From the NCBI GenBank assembly GCA_963578805.1, contig CAUZDY010000089.1, positions 1-7,360 of the forward strand: 7,360 nucleotides of DNA. Direction: 5' to 3'. Shown here in pieces: positions 1 through 5,577 of the stretch (positions are counted from its first letter, which is position 1; each line of letters opens with the position of its first letter). A program made the position numbers and the translations under genes. The stretch is from CAUZIB01 sp963578805. Lineage in GTDB: Bacteria; Acidobacteriota; Vicinamibacteria; Vicinamibacterales; UBA8438. A model generated the notes under the pieces. It was not told where the DNA came from and searched no databases. It saw only the letters and a program-made list of their open reading frames with translations.

Positions 1-562
1 CGAAGCCCACATCGAGCAGTTTATCCAGCAGTTTGCCGTTGAACGATTCCACATAATAGCCGTTCTGCCACAGACTACCCGGCTCGATGAAGAGCGTCTG
101 TACCTGCAGGCTCGCGAGCCACAGCCGGACGAACTTTGACGTGAACTCCGGACCATTGTGGGAACGAACGTAGGCAGGTGCCCCATGGGTGACGTACAGG
201 TCCGTGAGCGTCTCGAGCACTTCGGTGGTGCGCAGCAGCCTGGCGACAAGCATCTCGAGACATTCCCGCGAGTGCTTATCCACGACCGTCAGGGTCTTCA
301 GCGGCCGTCCATCGTGGGTCCGCTCCGCCACGAAAGCGTACGCCCACACGTGGTGGCGATACGCGGGCCGGCGGCGGATGCACGAGCCGTCCGTGAGCCA
401 CAGCCGGTCGACCAAGCGGAACTCGTCGTCTGGCACGCACCGTCGATGCCGCTGCGTCGACCGCGGTTGCCCCAGTACTCGACAGGCCCACCATTCCGAT
501 GCGCCCAGCTGGTACCGTACATGGGTCCACTGCCTGGCGTCGCCGGGGCAGGCTCAGAACTT
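1..562 (-). pseudogene. IS3-family OrfB (DDE integrase-type transposase), multiply broken, partial
   Basis: OrfB is the catalytic subunit, normally made by frameshifting from OrfA. The start (LSLPRRRQAVD) is in one frame. Near 524 an extra C moves the rest (HVRYQLGAS..., VLGQPRSTQR) into another frame, which stays open to base 1. DDEFRLV then joins RLWLTDGSCIR directly, where intact relatives have an HTH_21 domain of some 45-50 residues. The integrase core follows, but the first catalytic Asp is Ala (HVWAYAFV, usually YDF) and the second is His (RSHNGPEF, usually SDNGPEF). The Glu of VESFN is present but shifted one residue by an extra codon (NGYYVESFN). This is a dead copy; the C-terminus lies beyond the window. 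Confidence 0.88.
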
Positions 563-793
563 TCCTGCGGTCACCTCCTTCAAGATGGCGGTGTCCAGGG
601 TTTGATCCGACACCAGCCGCTTCGCTTGGTTGAGACGCATGCCGCCGTACTCTTTGCGCCAACGATAGTACGTCTGCTCGCTGATGCCGAGCTTCTGGCA
701 CACCTGCGGGGGGCGCAGCCCACGGCTTAACTCCACCTCGGCCTGGCGCAGTGTTGTGATGATCTGCGCGGTGCTGTATCGCTTCCGTGGAAT
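554..793 (-). pseudogene. IS3-family OrfA (helix-turn-helix transposase subunit), internally deleted
   Basis: OrfA is the DNA-binding subunit of IS3-type transposases. The reading frame holds PRKRYSTAQIITTLRQAEVE, then LGISEQTYYRWRKEYGG, the helix-turn-helix of this family, and ends DTAILKEVTAGKF before TGA at 554-556. The expected first codon at 791-793 is ATT instead of ATG, preceded by an AGGCAGG ribosome-site-like stretch; the only conventional start left is GTG at 736. In intact relatives a leucine-zipper segment of roughly 12-14 residues separates KRL from LVSDQ. Here AKRL runs directly into VSDQ, so the zipper is missing in frame, most simply by recombination between two KRL-coding repeats. 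Homology is confident; loss of function is inferred from the missing zipper and start. Confidence 0.85.
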
Positions 794-853
794 CCTGCCT
801 ACCGGTTCGTACCGCCAGAATTCTACCCCTCAGGCTAGAACGATCTTAAGGGG

Positions 854-1060
854 TCAGGTCACCTGCGCAAGCTTCGGAATCGCGGCGTAGAGACTCGTGG
901 ATTGGCAGTTCACCTTCGCCGCCACCGCGTATAATCTGGTTCGGTTGCGGAATCTGGAGGCGATAAGTCCGTGAGCGTAGGCCGCCGCCGCCGGCCTTCC
1001 GTCGAGGCCCACCCACATCGGTGCGTTGCCCACTGCGATTTGTCGCGACTCGCATGACAC
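854..1060 (-). pseudogene. Unrecognised gene fragment truncated by the IS3 element
   Basis: An open minus-strand frame encodes about 68 residues, including GNAPMWVGLDGRPAAAAYAH and YAVAAKVNCQSTSLYAAIP. Third codon positions are rich in G and C and the composition is protein-like, so it looks like real coding sequence. No family is recognised. The last host codons run straight into the IS terminus at 861, and the stop TGA (854-856) lies inside the IS end, so the natural C-terminus was removed by the insertion. The only start in frame is GTG at 1060 with no convincing ribosome site, so the N-terminus may also be missing. An overlapping frame at 846-1064 is a shadow. Confidence 0.4.
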
Positions 1061-1151
1061 TCACAGAACCAGCCCATCACCGGTGTTATTCAGCACCCTA
1101 CTAGCAATTTACGGAACTCTGAGAACGGCGATCAGTGCTCAAACTTGGCCA

Positions 1152-1165
1152 GGGAGAGGAAGGGT
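1152..1165 (+). promoter_or_regulatory. Ribosome binding site of the zinc protease
   Basis: A purine-rich stretch, GGGAGAGGAAGGG, ends about seven bases before ATG at 1171. It supports that start over an upstream one, and the first residues from this ATG form a signal peptide. No convincing sigma-70 promoter is visible in 1060-1150. Confidence 0.55.
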
Positions 1166-1170
1166 GACGC

Positions 1171-3015
1171 ATGCGGTCATCGAGAGTTTTCATGATTCAG
1201 CTGTTCACCGGGGTGCTTGCGGCGCTGCTGCTTGGGTCGCTCGCCGACGATGATGTCGAAGCTCAGATTGGCGGTCTCTTCCTCGAGGTCGAGCCATCCA
1301 TGGCGTTGGAAGATATTTCAACCGACCCAAGCGGGACGAGGATACGAGGCCGTCTAGTCCGGATCGATTTCGAACGCCTCGCTGACGCGCGTGTCGACGC
1401 TGGTCGAGGCGGTGCCGCGCCGGCCGCATTGAGGCTGAATCTGTTCGACGACGTCGTGTTCTCGGCAATCGTTGAAAGTACCGCATCGACGGCGTCGGGG
1501 TACTCGCTATCAGGTCGATTGGATGGGGTGCAACTTGGCACGGTGACGTTGGTAGTGAACGGCGACGTCGTCGCTGGCACGGTGCGGACGCCACTCGCGA
1601 CTTTCACGATTCGTTCGACCAGCATCGGTGTGCACGTCATTCGGCAGGTCGATCCCTTGACGTTGCCGCAGGGGGGTGAGCCACTGGTGCCCCCGACCGT
1701 CCCTACGCGATACGATCGCATCGGGCCAATCACGTTCCCGGACCGCGAGACGCCGTTCCCATCGATGGACGCCGATCCGCCGCTCAGCGCCGACGAAGAC
1801 GGATCACGGGTGGATGTCCTTGTCCTCTACACGCCGGCTGCGAGGGCAGGGGAGGGCGGCGCCGACGCGATTGAGGTGCTCATCGATCTCATGGTCGCCG
1901 AGACCAACGCCTCCTACGCGAACAGCGGGGTGATCCAACGAATCTCTCTGGTACAGACGTTAGAGGTCAGCTATACCGAGCAGGGATCAGGGATAGCCGA
2001 TGTCAGGAATCTTCAGGGAGCCTCAGAAGGCTTCTTGGACGAGGTACACGCGATGCGCGAGCAGTACGAGGCGGACATCGTGCATCTGATTGTGGATAGA
2101 GACGAAGGTGGAAACTTTGACGTCTGCGGCATTGCCTATTACATGGAGACCCCTTCCCATGAGTTCGAGGCGTGGGCCTTTGGAATCACCGATTATCGCT
2201 GCGGAGGCGGCGTCTTCGCGCACGAGCTTGGCCACAACATGGGACTCAAGCACGACCGGTACGCAGAGAGAACGGAACTGAATGATTCCCGGAATCCGTA
2301 CGGCTACGGCTATGTGAACCAGCGGGCGTTCGACGTGGACGCACCGGAGTCCAGTCGCTGGCGCACGATCATGGCGTACAAGGACCAGTGCGATCTCAAC
2401 GGCTTCTCCTGCCCAAGGCTGCTTCGCTTTTCGACTCCGGACATGAGTGTTACCGGCGACCTGATTGGCGTTCCTGGCACCAACCCGTCATCAAGTCTGA
2501 CCGGGCCATCGGCCGCAGGGAGGCGGCTCGATGATACGCGCACGACCGTCGCGAACTTTCGTGTGGCAGCATGCCTACGAACCGAGCCGCCCGCAAGAAT
2601 CAGTCTCCAGGCAAGCAGCGGCCAGTACCTCACAGCAGAATTGAACGGCGGCGGCGCGGTCAGCGCAAATAGAAACGCGGTCGGCGAATGGGAGACGTTT
2701 CAGCTGACGGGAAACAACAACGGGGGTTGTTTGGAGTCCGGTGACACCGTGTATGTCCGTACATCCGATGGTTTCTATTTCCGGGCTGAAGGGGGTGGCG
2801 GGTCTAGTATGGACGTGACCGCGCCGCGCGCAGGCTCCTGGGAGGCATTTCAGATTCATCGCGTGGGCGGGCGGCGGATCGGGAACAGCGATACTGTGGC
2901 GCTTCAAGCGGGCACCCACTATCTCGTGGCGGAGGAGGGTGGTGGGTCGACCGTGAACGCCAACAGAACCGGGGTCGGCCTATGGGGGAAATTCAGAATT
3001 GCCACCGTTCAGTAG
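1171..3015 (+). CDS. Secreted zinc metalloprotease (reprolysin-like metzincin) with C-terminal fascin-like domain
   Basis: A 614-residue exported endopeptidase. Residues 1-32 form a signal peptide: positive start (MRSSR), hydrophobic core (LFTGVLAALLLGSLA) and a likely cut near VEAQ. About 33-205 is a propeptide-like, Pro/Asp-rich stretch. The catalytic domain begins at about V214 (VDVLVLYTPAARA) and carries HELGHNMGLKHD at 351-362: zinc ligands H351, H355 and H361, with E352 the catalytic base. The Met-turn TIMAY follows with M401. This order is typical of reprolysin/M12B-like metzincins. Residues about 476-614 contain three similar units, each with a hydrophobic GxY core, a Gly-rich turn and an aromatic W-E/K-F ending, as in fascin-like beta-trefoils; this module probably binds glycans or surfaces, an inference. 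No partner gene is adjacent. All key residues are present, and the gene looks intact with TAG as stop. Confidence 0.93.
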   Translation: MRSSRVFMIQLFTGVLAALLLGSLADDDVEAQIGGLFLEVEPSMALEDISTDPSGTRIRGRLVRIDFERLADARVDAGRGGAAPAALRLNLFDDVVFSAIVESTASTASGYSLSGRLDGVQLGTVTLVVNGDVVAGTVRTPLATFTIRSTSIGVHVIRQVDPLTLPQGGEPLVPPTVPTRYDRIGPITFPDRETPFPSMDADPPLSADEDGSRVDVLVLYTPAARAGEGGADAIEVLIDLMVAETNASYANSGVIQRISLVQTLEVSYTEQGSGIADVRNLQGASEGFLDEVHAMREQYEADIVHLIVDRDEGGNFDVCGIAYYMETPSHEFEAWAFGITDYRCGGGVFAHELGHNMGLKHDRYAERTELNDSRNPYGYGYVNQRAFDVDAPESSRWRTIMAYKDQCDLNGFSCPRLLRFSTPDMSVTGDLIGVPGTNPSSSLTGPSAAGRRLDDTRTTVANFRVAACLRTEPPARISLQASSGQYLTAELNGGGAVSANRNAVGEWETFQLTGNNNGGCLESGDTVYVRTSDGFYFRAEGGGGSSMDVTAPRAGSWEAFQIHRVGGRRIGNSDTVALQAGTHYLVAEEGGGSTVNANRTGVGLWGKFRIATVQ

Positions 3016-3092
3016 ACCACTGATGATGCGGACTCGTCCTGAACGTGCCGCCTCGACACGTCCAGGTTGTCGCCGTAGTAGAGCTTGTTCAT
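3009..3092 (-). pseudogene. N-terminal scrap of a site-specific DNA methyltransferase
   Basis: ATG at 3090-3092 opens a 27-codon frame beginning MNKLYYGDNLDVSRRHVQDE. This closely matches the start of type III/adenine-specific DNA methyltransferases, where DESVDLVYLDPPF normally follows and includes the catalytic DPPF. Here the frame drifts to SASSVVY and stops at 3009-3011, inside the last codons of the protease gene on the other strand. The gene is therefore cut just after its first strand-helix unit, before the catalytic motif, and cannot methylate DNA. The break at about 3010-3030 marks a rearrangement junction beside the protease gene. Identification rests on the N-terminal motif alone but is distinctive. 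Confidence 0.72.
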
Positions 3093-3110
3093 CGGGACAC
3101 CAGATAATCC

Positions 3111-3263
3111 TCAACCCTTAACGGTGTTTCCGCCTTGACAGCTGGAGAAGTTTTCCCGAGACGGCCAGGACGCGCCGTTGTTGTTATGGGCGTAGGTGGT
3201 GATGCCGAGGAGATCCGGGCCGGGCGGGGGCAGCGTTTGGTAATTATTTTCAGAGTGGGAGCG
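3111..3263 (-). pseudogene. Possible C-terminal gene fragment, unrecognised
   Basis: A minus-strand frame of about 50 codons ends with TGA at 3111-3113, 18 bases before the ATG of the methyltransferase scrap. It includes YQTLPPPGPDLLGITTYAH, then NNNGASWPSREN and a final NTVKG. The composition is plausible for an exported or low-complexity C-terminus, but no family is recognised and no start codon is seen. The close spacing could be a residual operon with the methyltransferase, or chance. It overlaps the opposite-strand fragment 3244-3456 slightly, so at least one frame may be spurious at its edge. Confidence 0.22.
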
Positions 3264-3456
3264 CGCGCGCCCGAGTAAGCTGGATCAAGCGCGGCGGCTC
3301 AATAATCGCATCGAGTCGCGGGAGCGGCAGTTCCGCTCGTCGGCGTCATGGGCGCTGCGATTTGACGGGTTGACGAATAGTCCTGGTGGCCGTCGCGTGC
3401 GTAAGCCGAGTCGTGGTGGTCGCCCTCTGAAATCCTCCGTATTGACCACTAGGTAG
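3244..3456 (+). pseudogene. Possible coding fragment, basic protein, unrecognised
   Basis: A plus-strand frame opens after TAA (3241-3243) and runs 70 codons to TAG at 3454-3456. It has no ATG/GTG/TTG start with a ribosome site. The residues are strongly basic: KLDQARRLNNRIESRERQF, then SWALRFDGLTNSPGG, then RKPSRGGRPLKSS. Codon third positions look coding-like, with G or C favoured. The long Arg/Glu-rich start could be a helix. No family is recognised; it may be the C-terminal remnant of a larger gene. Its stop overlaps the end of the convergent membrane-protein relic by a few bases. Confidence 0.25.
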
Positions 3457-3823
3457 TATTTCCCGCTAGTTCTTCAAGTTGGATGCCAGCTCGGCTTGAA
3501 ATTTGGTTGGCACTACCGAGTTGTACGCTCTTGACCTTGAAGCCCTTTCGGACCAACTCTTTCACGTGCATGCGGTTGTAGATAAACGGAAATACGAGGC
3601 AGCTAAAGCCGAATGTGAGACAGGCAAGTGAGGACATGATCACCGCCTATTTTTAATCGCTTCGAAAGAGGGCTGGAAAGAACCCGAAGAAGAACGTCGT
3701 CCACGAGAACCCAACCGGTGCCGCACGCATTTCGCCGGTGCTCGGATTCAGGAAATAGATCGCATTATCGGCTAAACTGACACCCTCCTTGAGGTGATGA
3801 CCTTCGCGTATAGACGGTGCACT
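3449..3823 (-). pseudogene. Small membrane-protein gene broken by two in-frame stops
   Basis: One minus-strand frame carries SLADNAIYFLNPSTGEMRA, then VGFSWTTFFFGFFPALFRSD, then TAA (3653-3655), one Lys codon, TAG (3647-3649), and continues AVIMSSLACLTFGFSCLVFP, FIYNRMHVKELVRKGFKV to a final TAG at 3449-3451. Related bacterial membrane proteins (DUF2628-like in layout) read FFFG-FPALFRGDWKWA at this point, so both stops sit where Trp is expected. Two hydrophobic segments and a basic tail after FIYN are visible. GTG at 3643 or ATG at 3637 could restart the second half behind AGGCGG, giving a 62-64-residue membrane peptide, so partial expression is possible. The N-terminal start is not found; an AAGGAGG lies within the frame. 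The family assignment is by memory of the motif, not a search. Confidence 0.68.
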
Positions 3824-4032
3824 TTATGAGGGCGTGAGCTTGCTATCCAGCTCCGCCAGAGTCAACCGTTGAGGCTATCGAAGCAGCGGATCAAGTGCCG
3901 ATGTGGTCGCCGCTGTGGAAAGGACCAAGGCTGAGGACAGCGACCAGGACGAGAAAGGCGGGACGTGTTGTCTAATGAACAGGCGCGCGCGATCACCTTC
4001 ATTTAAGTAGCTTATGCCTCAAGGGTATAAAG
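3824..4032. other. Intergenic stretch with no recognised gene
   Basis: All frames are broken by stops within short distances and nothing matches a known family. A GC-only run, GGCGCGCGCG, lies near 3981. No terminator or promoter can be supported. Confidence 0.5.
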
Positions 4033-4082
4033 TGATGCCGAGGGGAAGAATCGAACTGCCGACATCATGATTTTTAGTCATT
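4033..4082 (-). pseudogene. 3' half of a tRNA-Phe, degenerate (possible attachment-site remnant)
   Basis: Read on the minus strand, GACTAAAAATC resembles the tRNA-Phe anticodon arm (GACTGAAAATC), with anticodon GAA changed to AAA. GTCGGCAGTTCGATTC then matches the variable region and T-arm, and CCCCTCGGCA the 3' acceptor strand. The T-stem has one mismatch (GGCAG against CTTCC) and the 3' end reads ATCA instead of ACCA. No D-arm is visible 5' of the anticodon arm, although GCCGAG at 4112-4117 could pair with the acceptor strand after an unusually long interval. A tRNA 3' half is what integrases leave behind at the far end of an inserted island, but divergence makes simple decay equally possible. 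Confidence 0.62.
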
Positions 4083-4544
4083 TGTAAATAGGGATACTGG
4101 ACGGGTCAGGACTCGGCTTTACAGACGAAGATGTTCAGGAGAGGTCAGGAGAGAGCGCCTGCGACGGAAATATTTGCACAAATTCGCACACGCTTGACGG
4201 CAGCACTTCCGGCACCTCACACTCCTGCCAGTCACCGAACGGGGGTGCCATGATCGAGCGTATAACTGAGGTGACCTGCCTCATGCGGGTAACCGGTCCG
4301 GCGCAGTAGAAGGCCTTGCCCGCGAGTGGGACACCGCGCACCCGCCTAACCCCCGTCCCCGTTGAACCGCTACTTTTGTGCCGGGGCACAAAAAGAGGAA
4401 GCTCTGACATCGCGAGGAAAGTGGCGTCCCCAAGGGGAATCGCACTTATGTGGGTGCCAAAACTCAAAGGGAAAGCGCAGGTTGCGGCCTGAACTCGGTC
4501 AGGCTGCACTGTAGACAACAAGTGGTGTCAGGCATCAGCTGGCT
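4083..4544. other. Gene-poor stretch containing repeat A and one dubious frame
   Basis: The longest frame is 128 codons on the minus strand (4135-4521). It crosses the whole of repeat A, has no recognised motif and no clear ribosome site, and its codon use is only moderately coding-like. The part after the repeat (KAFYCAGPVTRMRQVTSVIR and onward) could be a short remnant of an older gene. A small inverted repeat GCCTGA...TCAGGC near 4487-4504 lies downstream of the 78-codon gene but lacks a T-run, so it is a weak terminator candidate at best. Confidence 0.35.
4337..4393. repeat. Repeat A: conserved block plus CGGG-loop hairpin
   Basis: Bases 4339-4375 match 5204-5240 with a single mismatch (A4366 against G5231). 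The block contains CGCCTAAC, CCCCGTCCCC and GTTGAACCGC. It runs into a hairpin with stem TTTTGTGC (4374-4381), loop CGGG and GCACAAAA (4386-4393), a perfect 8-bp stem. The two copies are 865 bases apart in the same orientation. The arrangement resembles REP-type palindromic elements mobilised by TnpA-REP proteins, or a short attC-like site (GCCTAAC / GTTGAAC), but neither is established. Confidence 0.8.
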
Positions 4545-4781
4545 TCAAGCGGCGGGCTCGTCGACTCGCGTGATGTCCGTCACTGCACTGAGCACGAAGT
4601 GCAACCGGATCCGGTCACCGGGCTTGAGAGTGCGGTCCATCGTTTCGGGGCCCACGCGCGCTGTCGCCACCTGCCCTTCGGGATCGTCAGTATCGGTGTA
4701 GTAGACGTCCCATGAGACCTGGCCGTGAATACTGATCGGCTGGATCTTGCGGAGGAGCCCGACTCGTGACCCTGTGATCAT
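4545..4781 (-). CDS. Small hypothetical protein, beta-rich, 78 residues
   Basis: The frame runs from ATG (4779-4781) to TGA and looks genuinely coding: third positions are strongly G/C-biased and there is no internal damage, unlike its neighbours. The protein is soluble and strand-rich: GLLRKIQPISIHGQVSWDVY, an acidic turn TDTDDPEG, then TARVGPETMDRTLKPGDRIR and LHFVLSAVTDITRVDEP. The alternating pattern and the LKPGDRIRLHF segment recall small beta-barrels, but no family is recognised. There is no Shine-Dalgarno site; instead TATAAT ends six bases before the ATG. It lies 32 bases downstream of the dead beta-lactamase-family gene on the same strand, so it may once have been co-transcribed with it and now uses its own promoter. 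Confidence 0.6.
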   Translation of the reverse strand: MITGSRVGLLRKIQPISIHGQVSWDVYYTDTDDPEGQVATARVGPETMDRTLKPGDRIRLHFVLSAVTDITRVDEPAA

Positions 4782-4787
4782 AGGTCG

Positions 4788-4793
4788 ATTATA
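4788..4793 (-). promoter_or_regulatory. Consensus -10 box TATAAT directly before the 78-codon gene (leaderless start)
   Basis: The minus strand reads TATAAT then CGACCT then ATG. A transcript starting the usual 6-7 bases after this box would begin at or beside the start codon, so the mRNA would be leaderless, which fits the missing ribosome site. A TTGAGT further upstream is 22 bases from the box, too far for a good -35. Confidence 0.45.
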
Positions 4794-4813
4794 TCCCTGA
4801 TCCCCCTCGTGCC

Positions 4814-5155
4814 TTACTCAACCCCGTACCCGCGTTGGATAGCCGGAATGATCTGATCCTCAACCATGTTGTAGAGCGACCGCAGATGCCTGCGTCGTCC
4901 GTTTCCCGGGTTGAGTGACGAGGTCATTGCCACGGTGAGCCTGAGGTCCGGAACAATGAAAAATGAACTGTCCACCGTATCCTCAAGCGTAATACGTCTG
5001 GTACCCGGCCAACCGTCGCATCCACTAACCATAACCGTACTCGCGACCGCTGCGTTCAGACCGAGATCAAGGCATCAACGATTCGCGTACCCAATCCTCA
5101 GACACGATCCGCCGACCGCGTCGAAGTGGCCACTGAGATTACCGTCAAACGACCC
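4814..5155 (-). pseudogene. C-terminal remnant of a serine beta-lactamase-family hydrolase
   Basis: Penicillin-binding/beta-lactamase-family (class C-like) hydrolases end with a SEDWVRES-type helix, a YGYGWW strand and GYGGQFIFVVPD. All three are here: SGHFD, then after a two-base insertion near 5120 RRIVSEDWVRESLMP, stop (TGA 5067-5069), EYGYG, stop (TAG 5025-5027), WMRRLAGYQTYYA, stop (TGA 4983-4985), GYGGQFIF. One extra T in a T-run near 4960 then shifts to IVPDLRLTVAMTSSLNP and RRRHLRSLYNMVEDQIIPAI, ending TAA at 4814. The YGYG and GYGGQ stops sit where the family has Trp. The N-terminal part with the catalytic SxxK and YxN is absent; sequence homology fades near 5155, just before repeat B. 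The 72-residue frame at 4814-5032 is the tail of this relic, not a gene. Confidence 0.82.
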
Positions 5156-5201
5156 TCGTAGTGCAGCGGTGACGGGCGCTACTCAGGTGAATGGTTCGCC
5201 G

Positions 5202-5258
5202 CACACCCGCCTAACCCCCGTCCCCGTTGAGCCGCTACTTGTGTAGCGGGCTACAAAA
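5202..5258. repeat. Repeat B: second copy of conserved block plus CGGG-loop hairpin
   Basis: This copy pairs with repeat A (4337-4393). Its hairpin is TTGTGTAG (5239-5246), loop CGGG, CTACAAAA (5251-5258), with one mismatch. Compared with A, the bases next to the loop change from TGC/GCA to TAG/CTA on both arms, preserving pairing. It lies exactly between the truncated beta-lactamase relic and the sulfotransferase scrap, so it marks a junction. Confidence 0.8.
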
Positions 5259-5266
5259 GTCAGTAG

Positions 5267-5359
5267 CCTCTCATTTTCAAGGAGCTGGACGATCGATATC
5301 CCAACAGCAAGTTCATCCTGACGATCCGTGAGATGAATCCTGGTCGAGAAGCAATCTAA
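5267..5359 (+). pseudogene. Sulfotransferase fragment
   Basis: After TAG (5264-5266), 30 codons read PLIFKELDDRYPNSKFILTI followed by REMNPGREAI and TAA. The element ELDxRYPxSKFILTxR is the central beta-strand and PAPS-phosphate-binding region of sulfotransferase-family proteins, which transfer sulfate from PAPS. The P-loop start, the active-site His region and the whole C-terminus are missing, and there is no start codon, so this is only a scrap. Its left edge abuts repeat B, its right edge is 16 bases from the IS mini-element. Assignment rests on one short motif. Confidence 0.6.
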
Positions 5360-5375
5360 GTCATTTTGGAAGCGG

Positions 5376-5445
5376 TGACCTTGTCTCCTGTTCCACCGCC
5401 AGAATTCTAACGTTCGGGCTGGCTCGGTTTAAGGGGGCAAGGTCA
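5376..5445. mobile_element. 70-bp IS3-type mini-element (both ends, no transposase)
   Basis: The segment begins TGACCTTGTCTCC and ends with a sequence whose complement is TGACCTTGCCCCC, so the ends are inverted repeats matching at 11 of 13 positions (first 8 perfect). Its interior shares ACCGCCAGAATTCTA and TTAAGGGG, in the same order, with the left end of the IS3 element at 811-861. It is therefore an internally deleted relative holding little more than both termini, MITE-like in form. No clear 3-4-base target duplication is visible (CGG left, GTT right). Confidence 0.68.
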
Positions 5446-5577
5446 GTTGGATTCTGTCTCCACGTCACGACAACGGATAGTCGCACTGGCCAGACAAGCC
5501 CTGGGATGGCGATGGCCATCGCCAGGTCTCCTGGACCAGCGGGTACGCGACGGCGCGTAGCGAAGCCATCTGTCGAG
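5446..5577 (+). pseudogene. Possible N-terminal scrap of a group II intron reverse transcriptase and domain IV stub
   Basis: TTG at 5446 opens LDSVSTSRQRIVALARQALG, which resembles the N-terminus of intron-encoded reverse transcriptases (KxQRIAxLARQAP...). A frameshift would then give PGMAMAIAR, after which nothing of the RT domain remains. The stretch up to the domain V start at 5578 holds a perfect 18-bp palindrome (5507-5524) and GGTC-TCCTG-GACC, which could be the base of domain IV. Simplest reading: an intron that lost nearly all of its ORF by deletion. The RT assignment is tentative; position beside domain V is the main support. Confidence 0.35.

Larger units (their letters stand above)
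1..861 (-). mobile_element. Partial, decayed IS3-family insertion sequence (left end plus orfA/orfB)
   Basis: The element reads leftwards and leaves the window at base 1, so only its OrfA-side end is seen. Its outer end is at about 861, where the minus strand begins TGACCTGACCCC, a typical IS3-type terminus. A second, shorter relic with a related terminus lies at 5376-5445. Between the terminus and the orfA start (about 793) is a leader containing an AGAATTCT block that is also present in that second relic. OrfA and OrfB are both recognisable, but both carry internal deletions, and OrfB has lost catalytic residues, so the element cannot supply its own transposase. The opposite end and any target duplication are outside the window. 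Confidence 0.88.

Noticed and set aside
158..730. 190-codon plus-strand frame across the IS3 element
   Set aside because: It is the complement of recognisable OrfB sequence and has no family match; GC-rich DNA keeps antisense frames open.
1205..1733. Two long minus-strand frames opposite the protease gene
   Set aside because: Shadows of the well-supported metzincin gene; no start signals or motifs.
4271..4280. TGACCTGCC as another IS3-type end
   Set aside because: Only the short terminal motif matches; the internal AGAATTCT and TTAAGGGG blocks are absent.
4135..4521. 128-codon minus-strand frame as a gene
   Set aside because: It reads through the whole of repeat A including its hairpin and has no recognised domain or ribosome site.
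4339..5240. Integron cassette array with attC sites
   Set aside because: GCCTAAC and GTTGAAC/GTTGAGC resemble core sites, but they are only 11 bases apart and not complementary, the usual paired GTTAGGC at the far end is missing, and the gene between the copies does not abut them.
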